A stretch of DNA of 18,301 bases, taken from Fastidiosipila sp964627125. GTDB lineage: Bacteria > Bacillota > Clostridia > Saccharofermentanales > Fastidiosipilaceae. Of this stretch, positions 1-8,224 are shown in pieces. The stretch spans positions 1 to 18,301 of the forward strand of contig CAZVJQ010000029.1 in NCBI GenBank assembly GCA_964627125.1, written 5' to 3'. The notes under the pieces are model-generated. The model ran no database searches. It was not told the origin of the DNA and saw only the letters and a list, made by a program, of their open reading frames with translations. A program made the position numbers and the translations under genes. The stretch's first letter is position 1; every line of letters starts with the position of its first letter.

Positions 1-1899
1 GGTATGGACTCAAGGAAGCCTAGACTGTCACGTTTAGGTGGTAGCGATTGGACTAAGCTTAAAAATAGAGCTAGAGTTTCTATTAAGCATCTTGCAACTA
101 ACTTAGTTGAACTTTATGCGAAGAGAAATAAGCTAAAGGGTTTCAAATTCTCACCTGACACTAATTGGGATATGGAATTTGCGGAGGATTTTGAGTTTGA
201 AGAGACTCAAGACCAATTGACCGCCATGGGAGATATTAGAGAAGACATGGAGTCGGATAAGGTTATGGATAGGCTGCTCGTAGGAGATGTAGGTTTTGGT
301 AAGACTGAAATCGCCTTTCGCGCTATGTTTAAAGCAGTAAACAATAACCTACAAGCTGCTATGCTTGCACCAACAACTGTTTTAGCACAACAACATTACG
401 AGAACTTCCTACAAAGAGCAAAAAATTACCCTATTACTGTAGAAGTTTTAAGTAGATTTGTTAGTCCTCAAAAACAAAAAGATATCTTAAAGAGAGTAGC
501 TAATGGCGAAGTGGATGTAGTCATTGGGACACATAGAATCTTGTCAAAAGATGTTAATTTCAAGCGACTAGGTGTATTAGTGGTAGATGAAGAGCAAAGA
601 TTTGGTGTTGATCACAAGGAATTATTGAAAGATAAATATCCAACTGTGGATGTCTTATCCTTAAGTGCTACTCCTATACCTAGAACTTTACACATGTCAC
701 TATCTGGAATTAGAGATATTTCTACACTTGAAGAAGCTCCTCAAGAGAGACGTGAGGTCCAAACTTATGTTATGGAGCATGACACGGGGATATTGGCGGA
801 GGCTATTACTCGTGAAGTTGCTAGAGGTGGACAAGTATTTTATCTAGTAAATAATGTTTCTAAAATGGGCGAGATTGCATCTCGTATTGAAAGTATGATT
901 CCTGGTGTCAAAACAGGTATTGGGCATGGTCAAATGCCTGAGGGGCAACTAGAAAATGTTATTAAAGATTTTATTGATGGAGATTTTGATGTATTAGTAT
1001 GTACTACTATCATTGAATCTGGAATAGATATGCCTAATGTAAATACTCTTATTGTTACAGGGGCGGAGCGATTAGGCTTGGCTCAGCTTTATCAAATAAA
1101 GGGAAGAGTAGGACGTTCTAATAAACAAGCTTATGCTTATATTACTTACGAGAAGAATAAATCTCTAAATGAGGATGCTACCAAGCGTTTACAGACTATT
1201 AGAGATAACACAGCTCTAGGTTCAGGTATGAAGATTGCTATGAGAGACATGGAAGTTCGTGGTGCAGGTAACTTACTAGGCGGTGAGCAACATGGTCACA
1301 TGGAAGCTATTGGTTATGAGCTATATGTTCAAATGCTTGAAGAAGAAGTTAAGCGAGTTATGGAAGAACAGGGCATGGAGAGCGAAGATGCTGGTGATAT
1401 CTCTGAAGAGGCTGTGGTGAGAGTGAAGCTCACTGAAACCCAAATCGATATTAAACTTGATGCCTACTTACCTACTTCTCTTATTTCGTCTGAAGGCCAA
1501 AGGATGGATATTTATAAGCGTTTAAGAGATATTGATTCTAAAGAAGACTACGACGATATATTGGATGAATTAGAAGATAGATATGGTGAGATTCCGAAGG
1601 AAACTTATACACTAGCAGATATCTCTTATGTCCAAAATAGGGCAAGTCATTTTGGCTTAAGTAAAATCTATATTGATAAGAATAATTTACAGATGGATTT
1701 TGCTGAAGATATTAGACCTAATATGGAGATGCTAGCTGCATTATTGAATTTAGATAAGTATAAGAGATTAATTAGATTTAATGCTGTAGGTAGTGGAAGA
1801 ATTACTTATGCTGGTGCTGCTAAGATAAAATCTCTAGTAGCAGACAAGCTAAGAGAGTTGTTCTCAGATCTAGATGAAGAGTTGAAATCTAAGGACTAG
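1..1899 (+). CDS. mfd: Transcription-repair-coupling factor Mfd, C-terminal part (5' end outside window)
   Basis: Mfd is the ATP-driven translocase that removes RNA polymerase stalled at DNA lesions and recruits UvrA. The reading frame is open from base 1, so the gene starts upstream of the window; about 632 of the roughly 1150 residues usual for the family are here. Numbering from the ATG at base 4, the tail of the RNA-polymerase-interacting region comes first (LGGSDW near residue 12). Next is helicase motor lobe 1, with Walker A GDVGFGKT (residues 94-101) and the Walker B box DEEQ (195-198), and then SATPIPRTLHMSL. Lobe 2 contains ESGIDMPNVNTL and QIKGRVGRS, and MRDMEVRGAGNLLG follows. The TRCF domain that contacts UvrA begins near residue 486 (DAYLPTSLISSEGQRMDIYKRL). 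No key motif is damaged. The stop TAG is 103 bp before the next gene, and I see no terminator in between. Confidence 0.96.
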   Translation, partial: GMDSRKPRLSRLGGSDWTKLKNRARVSIKHLATNLVELYAKRNKLKGFKFSPDTNWDMEFAEDFEFEETQDQLTAMGDIREDMESDKVMDRLLVGDVGFGKTEIAFRAMFKAVNNNLQAAMLAPTTVLAQQHYENFLQRAKNYPITVEVLSRFVSPQKQKDILKRVANGEVDVVIGTHRILSKDVNFKRLGVLVVDEEQRFGVDHKELLKDKYPTVDVLSLSATPIPRTLHMSLSGIRDISTLEEAPQERREVQTYVMEHDTGILAEAITREVARGGQVFYLVNNVSKMGEIASRIESMIPGVKTGIGHGQMPEGQLENVIKDFIDGDFDVLVCTTIIESGIDMPNVNTLIVTGAERLGLAQLYQIKGRVGRSNKQAYAYITYEKNKSLNEDATKRLQTIRDNTALGSGMKIAMRDMEVRGAGNLLGGEQHGHMEAIGYELYVQMLEEEVKRVMEEQGMESEDAGDISEEAVVRVKLTETQIDIKLDAYLPTSLISSEGQRMDIYKRLRDIDSKEDYDDILDELEDRYGEIPKETYTLADISYVQNRASHFGLSKIYIDKNNLQMDFAEDIRPNMEMLAALLNLDKYKRLIRFNAVGSGRITYAGAAKIKSLVADKLRELFSDLDEELKSKD

Positions 1900-1963
1900 T
1901 AGTGGTCGTTTTCAATTTTCTGTAAACCGTAGCAAAAAAATTAATATTAAACTACTGGTAATT

Positions 1964-1972
1964 TGCTATCAT
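1964..1972 (+). promoter_or_regulatory. Possible extended -10 promoter before the AI-2E permease gene
   Basis: TGCTATCAT fits an extended -10 element (TG, one base, then TATCAT at 1967-1972) about 30 bp before the ATG. No convincing -35 hexamer lies 16-18 bp upstream, so this is a weak call. The gene could instead be read through from mfd. Confidence 0.3.
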
Positions 1973-2002
1973 TGAACAAAGTATGAGAAAGTTTAGGGGA
2001 AT

Positions 2003-3508
2003 ATGTCTTTAGATAAAAAAACAGCAAATAGAATTATAGGAATTGTCTTCATCTCATTGATGCTAGCATGGTTGGTTGGCCACTTAGATAGTCTGCCAAG
2101 TTTTCTGTCTGCAGTTTCTGGATTGTTTAGTCCACTTATAACAGGTGTATTTATTGCATTCATTGTAAATATGCCAATGCGTTGGATTGAGAATAAGTTC
2201 TTTTCTAAGAAGTGGAAACGCTTCGAAGGGCAAAGAGAAAAACTTGCTCGTCCAATCAGTTTACTATTATCTGTTTTAATCTTTATCATTGCTATTGGCT
2301 TAATTATTTTCATGGTTATGCCTGACATTATTAGAACTACAACCGCCTTCTTGCAAGAACTACCAACTACATTTAATAACCTAAGAGTATGGTTTGATGA
2401 TTTAACTATTTATAATGAGAATCCTGAGATTAGCGCAATATTTAGTAACTTTTCAATCTCATTTAACGATTTACTACAAAGGCTAATCAACTGGATTAGT
2501 ACTGCAATGGAAATAGTAGTTTCTTCAATAGTAGGATGGGTACAAGGTGCCGTTAGTGGCTTACTTAACTTCTTTATTGGATTAGTATTCTCAATTTATT
2601 TCCTACTATTTAAGGAACAATTACTAAGAGAATTTAAAGCGGTTGGATATTCAACTCTTACTGAAGGAGTAATGGATAGAATATTAAGTTTCGGTTCATT
2701 AACCAACTTAGTATTTTCTAAGTTCTTCTCAGGTACAGGTTTGGAAGCATTAATCCTCGGTACAATGACCTTCGTTAGTGTAATGATATTTGGTTTCCCA
2801 TTCCCAACTACAATTAGTGTTATAACTGGTGTATCAACATTCATTCCTATTGTTGGTCCATTCATAAGTGCCATCATTGGATTTATTCTTATAGCCGTTG
2901 AACAAGGATTTATGAGAGGTGTATTCTACGTTATTCTAATTATTGTAATTGAGCAGATAGAATACAACTTAGTTTATCCAAGAGTTGTTGGAGCATCTGT
3001 TGGATTATCGTCATTTTGGACTTTTGCCGCAGTTACATTTGGTACTGTTTTCTTCGGAGTAAGCGGTACATTCTTCGCAGTTCCTGTGGCGACTTTGACC
3101 TATGTATTATTAGAAGCATGGTCTAAGGCTCGTTTAGAACAAAGAGATGTAAGCAATGCTAAAGTTACTAGCGTAAGAAGCCACCTTGCCTACGATGAAG
3201 AAGATAATGTATCTATGAGAAAGACCGCCCATAATGTTGTGCGACCAACTACCAGAGAGAGTCATGATTTGATCGATGGCCATAGAGTGACCCACGAAGA
3301 GTCTTATCACGTAGATGAGAGTGGAGAGCTTAAATCTAAAGAAGTTAAGACATCTACTACATTAGATATTGCGAAGCAAAATGTTCAAGAAAAAATAGAT
3401 GAAGCTGAGAGAATTAAGCGTGAGTCTAGAAGGTTACAGAGTAGAAGAGTATATGAGGACGATTTTGAAGAGGTAGAGCCTGAACAATATCCAGATGAAT
3501 TAGATTAA
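2003..3508 (+). CDS. AI-2E family transporter (PF01594-like permease) with long charged tail
   Basis: This is a multi-pass membrane protein of 501 residues that fits the AI-2E/YtvI/PerM permease family. Substrates in the family vary (autoinducer-2 export in a few members, Na+/H+ antiport in others), so none is assigned. Hydrophobic segments lie near residues 10-25, 35-57 and 83-110, with more across about 165-200 and 245-380. The family's conserved second half is visible: FIPIVGPFISA, then EQIEYNLVYPRVVGASVGL, then GTFFAVPVATL. From about residue 385 the protein becomes a hydrophilic, acidic cytoplasmic tail of about 115 residues. The ATG at 2003 follows AGGGGA at 1995-2000, an unusually close ribosome site, but the next in-frame Met would cut into the first membrane helix. 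A terminator follows directly. Confidence 0.88.
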   Translation: MSLDKKTANRIIGIVFISLMLAWLVGHLDSLPSFLSAVSGLFSPLITGVFIAFIVNMPMRWIENKFFSKKWKRFEGQREKLARPISLLLSVLIFIIAIGLIIFMVMPDIIRTTTAFLQELPTTFNNLRVWFDDLTIYNENPEISAIFSNFSISFNDLLQRLINWISTAMEIVVSSIVGWVQGAVSGLLNFFIGLVFSIYFLLFKEQLLREFKAVGYSTLTEGVMDRILSFGSLTNLVFSKFFSGTGLEALILGTMTFVSVMIFGFPFPTTISVITGVSTFIPIVGPFISAIIGFILIAVEQGFMRGVFYVILIIVIEQIEYNLVYPRVVGASVGLSSFWTFAAVTFGTVFFGVSGTFFAVPVATLTYVLLEAWSKARLEQRDVSNAKVTSVRSHLAYDEEDNVSMRKTAHNVVRPTTRESHDLIDGHRVTHEESYHVDESGELKSKEVKTSTTLDIAKQNVQEKIDEAERIKRESRRLQSRRVYEDDFEEVEPEQYPDELD

Positions 3509-3538
3509 GGTTAATAATTATAAAATTAGATTTAAAGG

Positions 3539-3566
3539 CGTAGTATTTATAGGTACTACGTTTTTT
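3539..3566 (+). terminator. Intrinsic terminator after the AI-2E permease gene
   Basis: A perfect 7-bp stem, CGTAGTA (3539-3545) with TACTACG (3554-3560), encloses an 8-base loop and is followed at once by six T. It separates the mfd/permease unit from gap. Confidence 0.85.
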
Positions 3567-3661
3567 ATGTTAAAGAAATCTGAAATCTATAAATATTCCT
3601 ATATCTACTCGTGAAGTAACTTTGAACATTACAATAATAAGCTTCATTTTATTGAAATAAG

Positions 3662-3690
3662 TTGAAAGAAATCGATAAAACAGTTAAAAT
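3662..3690 (+). promoter_or_regulatory. Sigma-A promoter of gap
   Basis: TTGAAA (3662-3667) and TAAAAT (3685-3690) are separated by exactly 17 bp. Transcription would start near 3697, giving a leader of about 65 nt before gap. Of the 253 bp between the permease gene and gap, the remainder upstream (about 3567-3661) holds no gene or clear signal. Confidence 0.78.
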
Positions 3691-3699
3691 AGTTCCGTA

Positions 3700-3745
3700 C
3701 TAAACAATTAGTTTAGAAGAATAATTTTACAGACTCATGAGAGTC
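3700..3745 (+). promoter_or_regulatory. Two small stem-loops in the gap leader
   Basis: CTAAAC (3700-3705) pairs perfectly with GTTTAG (3711-3716) across a 5-base loop. GACTC (3732-3736) pairs with GAGTC (3741-3745) across ATGA, ending six bases before the AGGAGG ribosome site at 3751-3756. The first lies within a few bases of the predicted transcript 5' end. It could stabilise the mRNA or be a DNA operator; the sequence does not decide. Confidence 0.5.
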
Positions 3746-3761
3746 AATATAGGAGGAACAA

Positions 3762-4832
3762 ATGGCAATAAAACTTGGTATTAATGGTTTTGGTCGTATC
3801 GGACGTTTAGTAGTTCGTGTTTTACACGAAAGAGGTTTATTAGGTAAGGAAGTAGACCTAGTAGCAGTAGCAGACTTCTCAACAGACGCTGATTACTTCG
3901 CATACCAAATGAGATATGACACAATGCACGGAAGATTTACTGGTGAGATCACAACAGAGAAGAGCTCAGACGATAAAGATACAAATGACGTATTAGTAAT
4001 CGACGGTGACAAAATTCAAGTTATCCCAGCAGCAAGTACTCCAGCTGGCTTACCATGGGCAGACTTAGGTGTTGACTATGTATTAGAAGCTACAGGTGCA
4101 TTTACAGCATACGATAAGGCTCACGGACACATCGAAGCTGGTGCTAAGAAAGTTATCTTAAGTGCTCCAGGTAAGGGTGACGTTAAGACAATCGTAATCG
4201 GTGTTAACGATGATGAATATGATTCAGCAGCACATGACGTTATTTCAAACGCTTCATGTACAACAAACTGTTTAGCACCAATGGTTCACGTACTATTAAA
4301 AGAAGGTTACGGAATCGAAGAAGGTTTAATGACAACAATTCACGCATACACAGCATCACAAGCAGTAGTTGACGGTGTAAGTCCTAAGAAACCTAGATTA
4401 GGTCGTGCAGCAGCACAAAACATCATCCCTACAACAACAGGTGCAGCTAAGGCAGTTGGTCAAGTTATTCCTGAAGTAGACGGTGTATTAACAGGTATGG
4501 CATTCCGTGTTCCAGTAGCAACAGGTTCAGTAGTAGACTTAACAGTACGTACTAAGAACGCTACATCAATTGAAGAAATTGACGCAGCATACAAGAATGC
4601 TTCAGAAACATACATGAATGGTGTTGTTAAATATACTAAAGACCCTATCGTATCAAGTGACATCGTAACAGACTCACACTCATTGATTTACGACTCAGAG
4701 GCTACTTTAGACAACAACCTACCAGGATCAACAAACTTCTTCAAGATTGTTGGTTGGTATGACAACGAGTGGGGCTTCTCAAACCGTGTGGTAGATTTAG
4801 TTCAACACGTATACGCAGAAGATAACAAATAA
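3762..4832 (+). CDS. gap: Glyceraldehyde-3-phosphate dehydrogenase, NAD-dependent, long type
   Basis: This glycolytic enzyme oxidises glyceraldehyde 3-phosphate with NAD+ and phosphate to 1,3-bisphosphoglycerate in the cytosol. The NAD fold starts with INGFGRIGR (residues 7-15), and Asp38 (VAVADFSTD) is the expected NAD-ribose ligand. Catalytic Cys166 sits in NASCTTNC and its partner His194 in TTIHAYT. GRAAAQNIIPTTTGAAKAVG and WYDNEWGFSNRVVDL are intact. At 356 residues it is longer than the usual 335 or so. The extra length includes the stretch from GLLGKEVD to YDTMHGRF (about 25-59), which recalls the glycosomal/spirochaete branch. Codon use is strongly biased, with many AAC, GAC and TTC codons against AAT, GAT and TTT in neighbouring genes, as expected for a very highly expressed gene. 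AGGAGG lies five bases before the ATG. It has its own promoter and terminator. Confidence 0.97.
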   Translation: MAIKLGINGFGRIGRLVVRVLHERGLLGKEVDLVAVADFSTDADYFAYQMRYDTMHGRFTGEITTEKSSDDKDTNDVLVIDGDKIQVIPAASTPAGLPWADLGVDYVLEATGAFTAYDKAHGHIEAGAKKVILSAPGKGDVKTIVIGVNDDEYDSAAHDVISNASCTTNCLAPMVHVLLKEGYGIEEGLMTTIHAYTASQAVVDGVSPKKPRLGRAAAQNIIPTTTGAAKAVGQVIPEVDGVLTGMAFRVPVATGSVVDLTVRTKNATSIEEIDAAYKNASETYMNGVVKYTKDPIVSSDIVTDSHSLIYDSEATLDNNLPGSTNFFKIVGWYDNEWGFSNRVVDLVQHVYAEDNK

Positions 4833-4865
4833 TTTATCGGAAGCTTAAATCAATAAGTAAAACTA

Positions 4866-4894
4866 GAAACCTCGCCTCGGCGGGGTTTCTTTAT
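4866..4894 (+). terminator. Intrinsic terminator after gap
   Basis: GAAACCTCGC (4866-4875) pairs with GCGGGGTTTC (4880-4889), with one G-T pair and a four-base loop. It is followed by TTTAT. The stem is strong and the T-run short. Confidence 0.85.
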
Positions 4895-4929
4895 GTCAGG
4901 AAACGTAGGCTGTATACGTATATAACAAC

Positions 4930-4941
4930 TCACAATTGTGA
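4930..4941. promoter_or_regulatory. Perfect palindrome TCACAATTGTGA upstream of hpf
   Basis: This 12-bp perfect inverted repeat ends 27 bp before the hpf -35 hexamer. A second, looser repeat, AGCATT (4949-4954) with AATGCT (4964-4969), touches the first base of that -35. Both could be operator half-sites for a dimeric regulator; no named regulator is assigned. Confidence 0.4.
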
Positions 4942-4968
4942 AAAGTATAGCATTAAAAATTAAAATGC

Positions 4969-4997
4969 TTGATTTGCATAGTTAAATTGACTAAAAT
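4969..4997 (+). promoter_or_regulatory. Sigma-A promoter of hpf
   Basis: TTGATT (4969-4974) and TAAAAT (4992-4997) are spaced by 17 bp, with transcription expected near 5004 and a leader of about 25 nt. An alternative TTGACT at 4987 has no good -10 and would start inside the ribosome site. Confidence 0.65.
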
Positions 4998-5028
4998 GTA
5001 TATACAACTTAATTAGGAGGTACAGCTT

Positions 5029-5568
5029 ATGAGACTTGAAATACTCGGAATAGATTTAAAGATTGGTTCTGAACTAGAAGAAAGGATTAAATCTAAGTTA
5101 GCTAAGTACGACAAGTATTTTGACGATAGCGCATTGTGTCAGGTTAAATGTAGTACTGATGGTCCTAATCTTAAGAGGGTAGAAATCACATTGAACGTTG
5201 ATGGAAGATTCTACAGAGCTGAAAGATCTGAAGATGACGTATTTACTGCTCTTGATTCTGCATTAGAAGTATTTAATGGACAGATTCGTAAACACAAGAC
5301 AATTATGTCAAACCATAGAAACTATGATGACATGCATAAATTTGCTCTTGAAGAATTAGTAGATGATGAAACCCAAGAACGTGAAGATACATTCAATGTA
5401 AGATATAAAGAATTTGACATTCACCCTATGACAGACGAAGAAGCTGCATTACAAATGGAACTATTAGGCCATAGCTTCTTTATTTACCTAGATGATGAAG
5501 ATGGTAAGGTAAATGTAATTTACAAACGTAGAGGCGATTCATTTGGAGTAATCGAACCTATTTATTAA
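5029..5568 (+). CDS. hpf: Ribosome hibernation promoting factor, long form
   Basis: Long HPF binds the decoding centre of the 30S subunit and, through its C-terminal domain, dimerises 70S ribosomes into inactive 100S particles in stationary phase or stress. Residues 1 to about 100 form the S30AE/YfiA domain (MRLEILGIDLKI at the start, a conserved GRFYRAER-type strand, then FTALDSALEVFNGQIRKHK). After an acidic linker, residues about 122-179 match the dimerisation domain (VRYKEFDIHPMTDEEA, then LGHSFFIYLDDEDG, then VIYKRRGDSFGVIEP). At 179 residues it is the usual long-form size. AGGAGG at 5015-5020 gives an 8-base spacing to the ATG. It stands alone between two terminators, not beside secA or prfB as in many Bacillota, so its own promoter and the adjacent inverted repeats probably set its expression. 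Confidence 0.93.
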   Translation: MRLEILGIDLKIGSELEERIKSKLAKYDKYFDDSALCQVKCSTDGPNLKRVEITLNVDGRFYRAERSEDDVFTALDSALEVFNGQIRKHKTIMSNHRNYDDMHKFALEELVDDETQEREDTFNVRYKEFDIHPMTDEEAALQMELLGHSFFIYLDDEDGKVNVIYKRRGDSFGVIEPIY

Positions 5569-5604
5569 TTAGAAAATTTTGACATTTCGTTTTTCCTTTT
5601 CCGG

Positions 5605-5640
5605 CAAAAGACTCAGGCGGCCCCTGGGTCTTTTGTTTTT
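5605..5640 (+). terminator. Strong intrinsic terminator after hpf
   Basis: A 13-bp stem (5605-5617 with 5623-5635, one G-T pair) closes a 5-base loop. TTTT lies within the 3' arm and GTTTTT follows it. The A-run on the 5' arm may also allow some termination on the other strand. Confidence 0.9.
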
Positions 5641-5746
5641 GGGGGTTAAACAGAGTGGGTTGAATTCTGTGGAAAATATTTAGATTTTACATACTCAAAT
5701 CATTTTTGCGTTATCATGTATAGAGTGAAATTAAGGAGATTTATTT

Positions 5747-8209
5747 GTGCTAAGAGATAGTGATTTTTCAGATTTTGACTTCGGTAATATGGACTTGCAG
5801 CAAGACTTGTTGGAGGGATTAAACCCTGAGCAAAAAGAGGCTGTTCTTCATAATGAAGGACCTTTATTAATATTGGCTGGTGCTGGTTCAGGTAAGACAA
5901 GAGTTATTACCCATAGGATAGCTTACTTAGTTCAAAATAGAGGAGTTTCTCCAAGAAGTATACTAGCAATTACTTTTACTAATAAGGCAGCTGCTGAGAT
6001 GAAAACTCGTGTGGAATCATTAGTAGGGGATAATACTAGTAGAGGTATGTGGATTGGAACTTTCCACTCCATGATGGCTAGAGTTCTAAGACGTTTTGCT
6101 AATGTTATTGGATTTACAAATAACTTCGCTATTGCAGATACAGCTGACCAACAATCCTTAATTAAGGAATGTGTTAAAGATTTAAATTTGAACGATAAGA
6201 CTTTTACCCCAAGAGATGTATTAGGAACAATTTCTAATGCTAAGAATGCTCTCTTAGGACCTGCTGAGTATAAGAAACACACTAATGGTGAATTCTGGCA
6301 AGATACTGTTGCAAAAATATATACACTCTACCAAGAGCGTTTGCAGGCAAATAACTTAATGGACTTCGATGACTTGCTCTACTACCCAGTAATCTTGTTT
6401 AGACAAAATCCAGATATCTTAAGACTCTACCAAGAGAGATTCAGATACATAATGGTTGACGAGTATCAAGATACTAATGGCGCTCAATATGAGATTGTAA
6501 AACTTCTATCTGCAAGACATAAGAATTTAGCTGTTGTTGGAGATGACGACCAATCTATCTACTCATTTAGAGGTGCTAATGTACAAAATATTTTAGACTT
6601 CGAGAAAGATTTTAAGAATTGTAAAGTTATAAAACTTGAGCAGAATTATAGATCTACTGGAAATATCTTAGATTCAGCTAACTATGTTATTAATAATAAC
6701 TCTAGTCGTAAGGATAAGGCGCTTTGGACAAGTAAGGGTGAGGGAGATAAGGTAGTTAGATTCTTTGCTCAAAATGAAAGAAGTGAAGCTATATACATTG
6801 CTGAAGAGATTAATAGATTAGTTAGAACTGGTGAGAATACTTTCAACGATATTGCAATACTATATAGGATAAATGCTCTTTCTAGAAACTTGGAGTTTAT
6901 GTTGAATCAAGCTGGTATAGATTTTAAAATCTATGGTGGTTTAAGATTCTTTGACCGTAGAGAAATTAAAGATACTATGTCTTATCTAAGGTTATTAACT
7001 AGTCCAAGAGACAACACTGCTTTTACCAGAGCTATACAGAGTCCAAGAAGAGGTGTAGGGGATACCACGCTAGCTAGAATGCAAGAGATAGGCGAGGCTG
7101 AGGGGATTTCTCTAATGGAAGTGTCTCTTAAAGTAGACCAGTACAGTGAGTTATCTAGAGCTAGTGCTAGGATTAAAGATTTTGTTAGATTAATTGCAAC
7201 TATGCAAAGAACCTTGCTAAATGAAGATTGGACGCTTGCTCAATATATTGAGTATGTGCAAAATGAATCTGGATTAATGCAAGAGCTTGTTGACAATAAA
7301 GATAAGAATAGAGAAGACTCATTCACTCGAATTGAGAATATGAAGGAGCTCTTATCTGAAGCTGTTAACTTCCAAAATACACCAAATGATTTATTTGCCT
7401 GGGAATTCACCGATGAAGAATTATCTGTACTTGAAGAAGCTCCAGAAGAAGATGAACTCAATGTGCTAGCTAGAGAAGGTAGTGAAGAGGGTGAAGAAGA
7501 GTTAACAGAGAGCTTGTTAGAGATGTTAACAAGATTTTTAGAGCAATCCACTCTCTACTCAGACTTAGACCAAGATACAGGCGAAGAAGTTGAATCAGTT
7601 AAATTAATGACAATACATAGTGCTAAAGGTTTAGAGTATAAAACTGTATTTGTTGTTGGTATGGAAGAAGGAATTTTCCCAGGTTATAGGTCAATGGGGG
7701 ATGCTTCTAGCTTAGAAGAAGAGAGAAGATTAGCCTATGTTGCAATTACTAGAGCTGAAGAAAAATTATTCTTGTCTGCATCTGACTCAAGACTTATCTT
7801 TGGTAGAACAGAGCAATACATGCCATCTAGATTCTTAGCTGAATTGCCTGAAGAGAATGTGAGAGATTTAGGACAATCTAATAATATTAGAAGACGTGCT
7901 TATTCAGATGCTCCATCTACTCAAGTAAATCCAGGATTTACGCCAACAAAAACAAGTACTGGTGCTATTCCTAAACCTGCAGGGTTGAAGAATAGTGCTA
8001 CTCCAGTATTGAAACCTAAGATTCAAAAGGCTGGAAACTTAAGCGCTAGCAATATTAAAAAGGGTCAAACTGTTCGCCACGGTAAGCATGGTTTAGGTAA
8101 GGTTATTGCAATAGAACCAGTTGCAGGGGACGCAATTTTACTAATTGATTTTAAAACTGCTGGTGAGAAGAAGATGCTAGCAAACTCTGCTAACTTAGCT
8201 GCAGAGTAA
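5747..8209 (+). CDS. pcrA: ATP-dependent DNA helicase PcrA/UvrD, GTG start
   Basis: PcrA is a superfamily 1A 3'-5' helicase for repair, rolling-circle replication and removal of recombinase or RNA polymerase from DNA. Motifs appear in order: Q-motif LNPEQKEAV; Walker A AGAGSGKT (residues 44-51); Ia GTFHSMMARVLRR; II VDEYQDTNGAQ; III GDDDQSIYSFRGA; IV LEQNYRST; V MTIHSAKGLEY followed by FVVGMEEGIFP; VI EEERRLAYVAITRAEEKLFL. The last 50 residues or so (KKGQTVRHGKHGLGKV onward) are the Tudor-like domain that contacts RNA polymerase. Before motif V there is a strongly acidic insertion (556-588). The GTG at 5747 is preceded by AAGGAGAT at 5733-5740. Its promoter is unclear: TTTACA at 5686 and TATCAT at 5712 are too far apart for an ideal pair. 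It heads a co-directional cluster reaching the tRNA near 15020. Confidence 0.96.
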   Translation: MLRDSDFSDFDFGNMDLQQDLLEGLNPEQKEAVLHNEGPLLILAGAGSGKTRVITHRIAYLVQNRGVSPRSILAITFTNKAAAEMKTRVESLVGDNTSRGMWIGTFHSMMARVLRRFANVIGFTNNFAIADTADQQSLIKECVKDLNLNDKTFTPRDVLGTISNAKNALLGPAEYKKHTNGEFWQDTVAKIYTLYQERLQANNLMDFDDLLYYPVILFRQNPDILRLYQERFRYIMVDEYQDTNGAQYEIVKLLSARHKNLAVVGDDDQSIYSFRGANVQNILDFEKDFKNCKVIKLEQNYRSTGNILDSANYVINNNSSRKDKALWTSKGEGDKVVRFFAQNERSEAIYIAEEINRLVRTGENTFNDIAILYRINALSRNLEFMLNQAGIDFKIYGGLRFFDRREIKDTMSYLRLLTSPRDNTAFTRAIQSPRRGVGDTTLARMQEIGEAEGISLMEVSLKVDQYSELSRASARIKDFVRLIATMQRTLLNEDWTLAQYIEYVQNESGLMQELVDNKDKNREDSFTRIENMKELLSEAVNFQNTPNDLFAWEFTDEELSVLEEAPEEDELNVLAREGSEEGEEELTESLLEMLTRFLEQSTLYSDLDQDTGEEVESVKLMTIHSAKGLEYKTVFVVGMEEGIFPGYRSMGDASSLEEERRLAYVAITRAEEKLFLSASDSRLIFGRTEQYMPSRFLAELPEENVRDLGQSNNIRRRAYSDAPSTQVNPGFTPTKTSTGAIPKPAGLKNSATPVLKPKIQKAGNLSASNIKKGQTVRHGKHGLGKVIAIEPVAGDAILLIDFKTAGEKKMLANSANLAAE

Positions 8210-8224
8210 TTTACGAGGTACGAT

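Noticed and set aside
1993..2328. Minus-strand open frame of 111 codons opposite the AI-2E permease
   Set aside because: It lies fully inside the permease coding region, has no ribosome site, and shows no recognisable motif.
7240..7551. Minus-strand open frame of 103 codons, serine-rich
   Set aside because: It is the antisense shadow of the acidic PcrA insertion: runs of GAA/GAG give serine-rich antisense codons.
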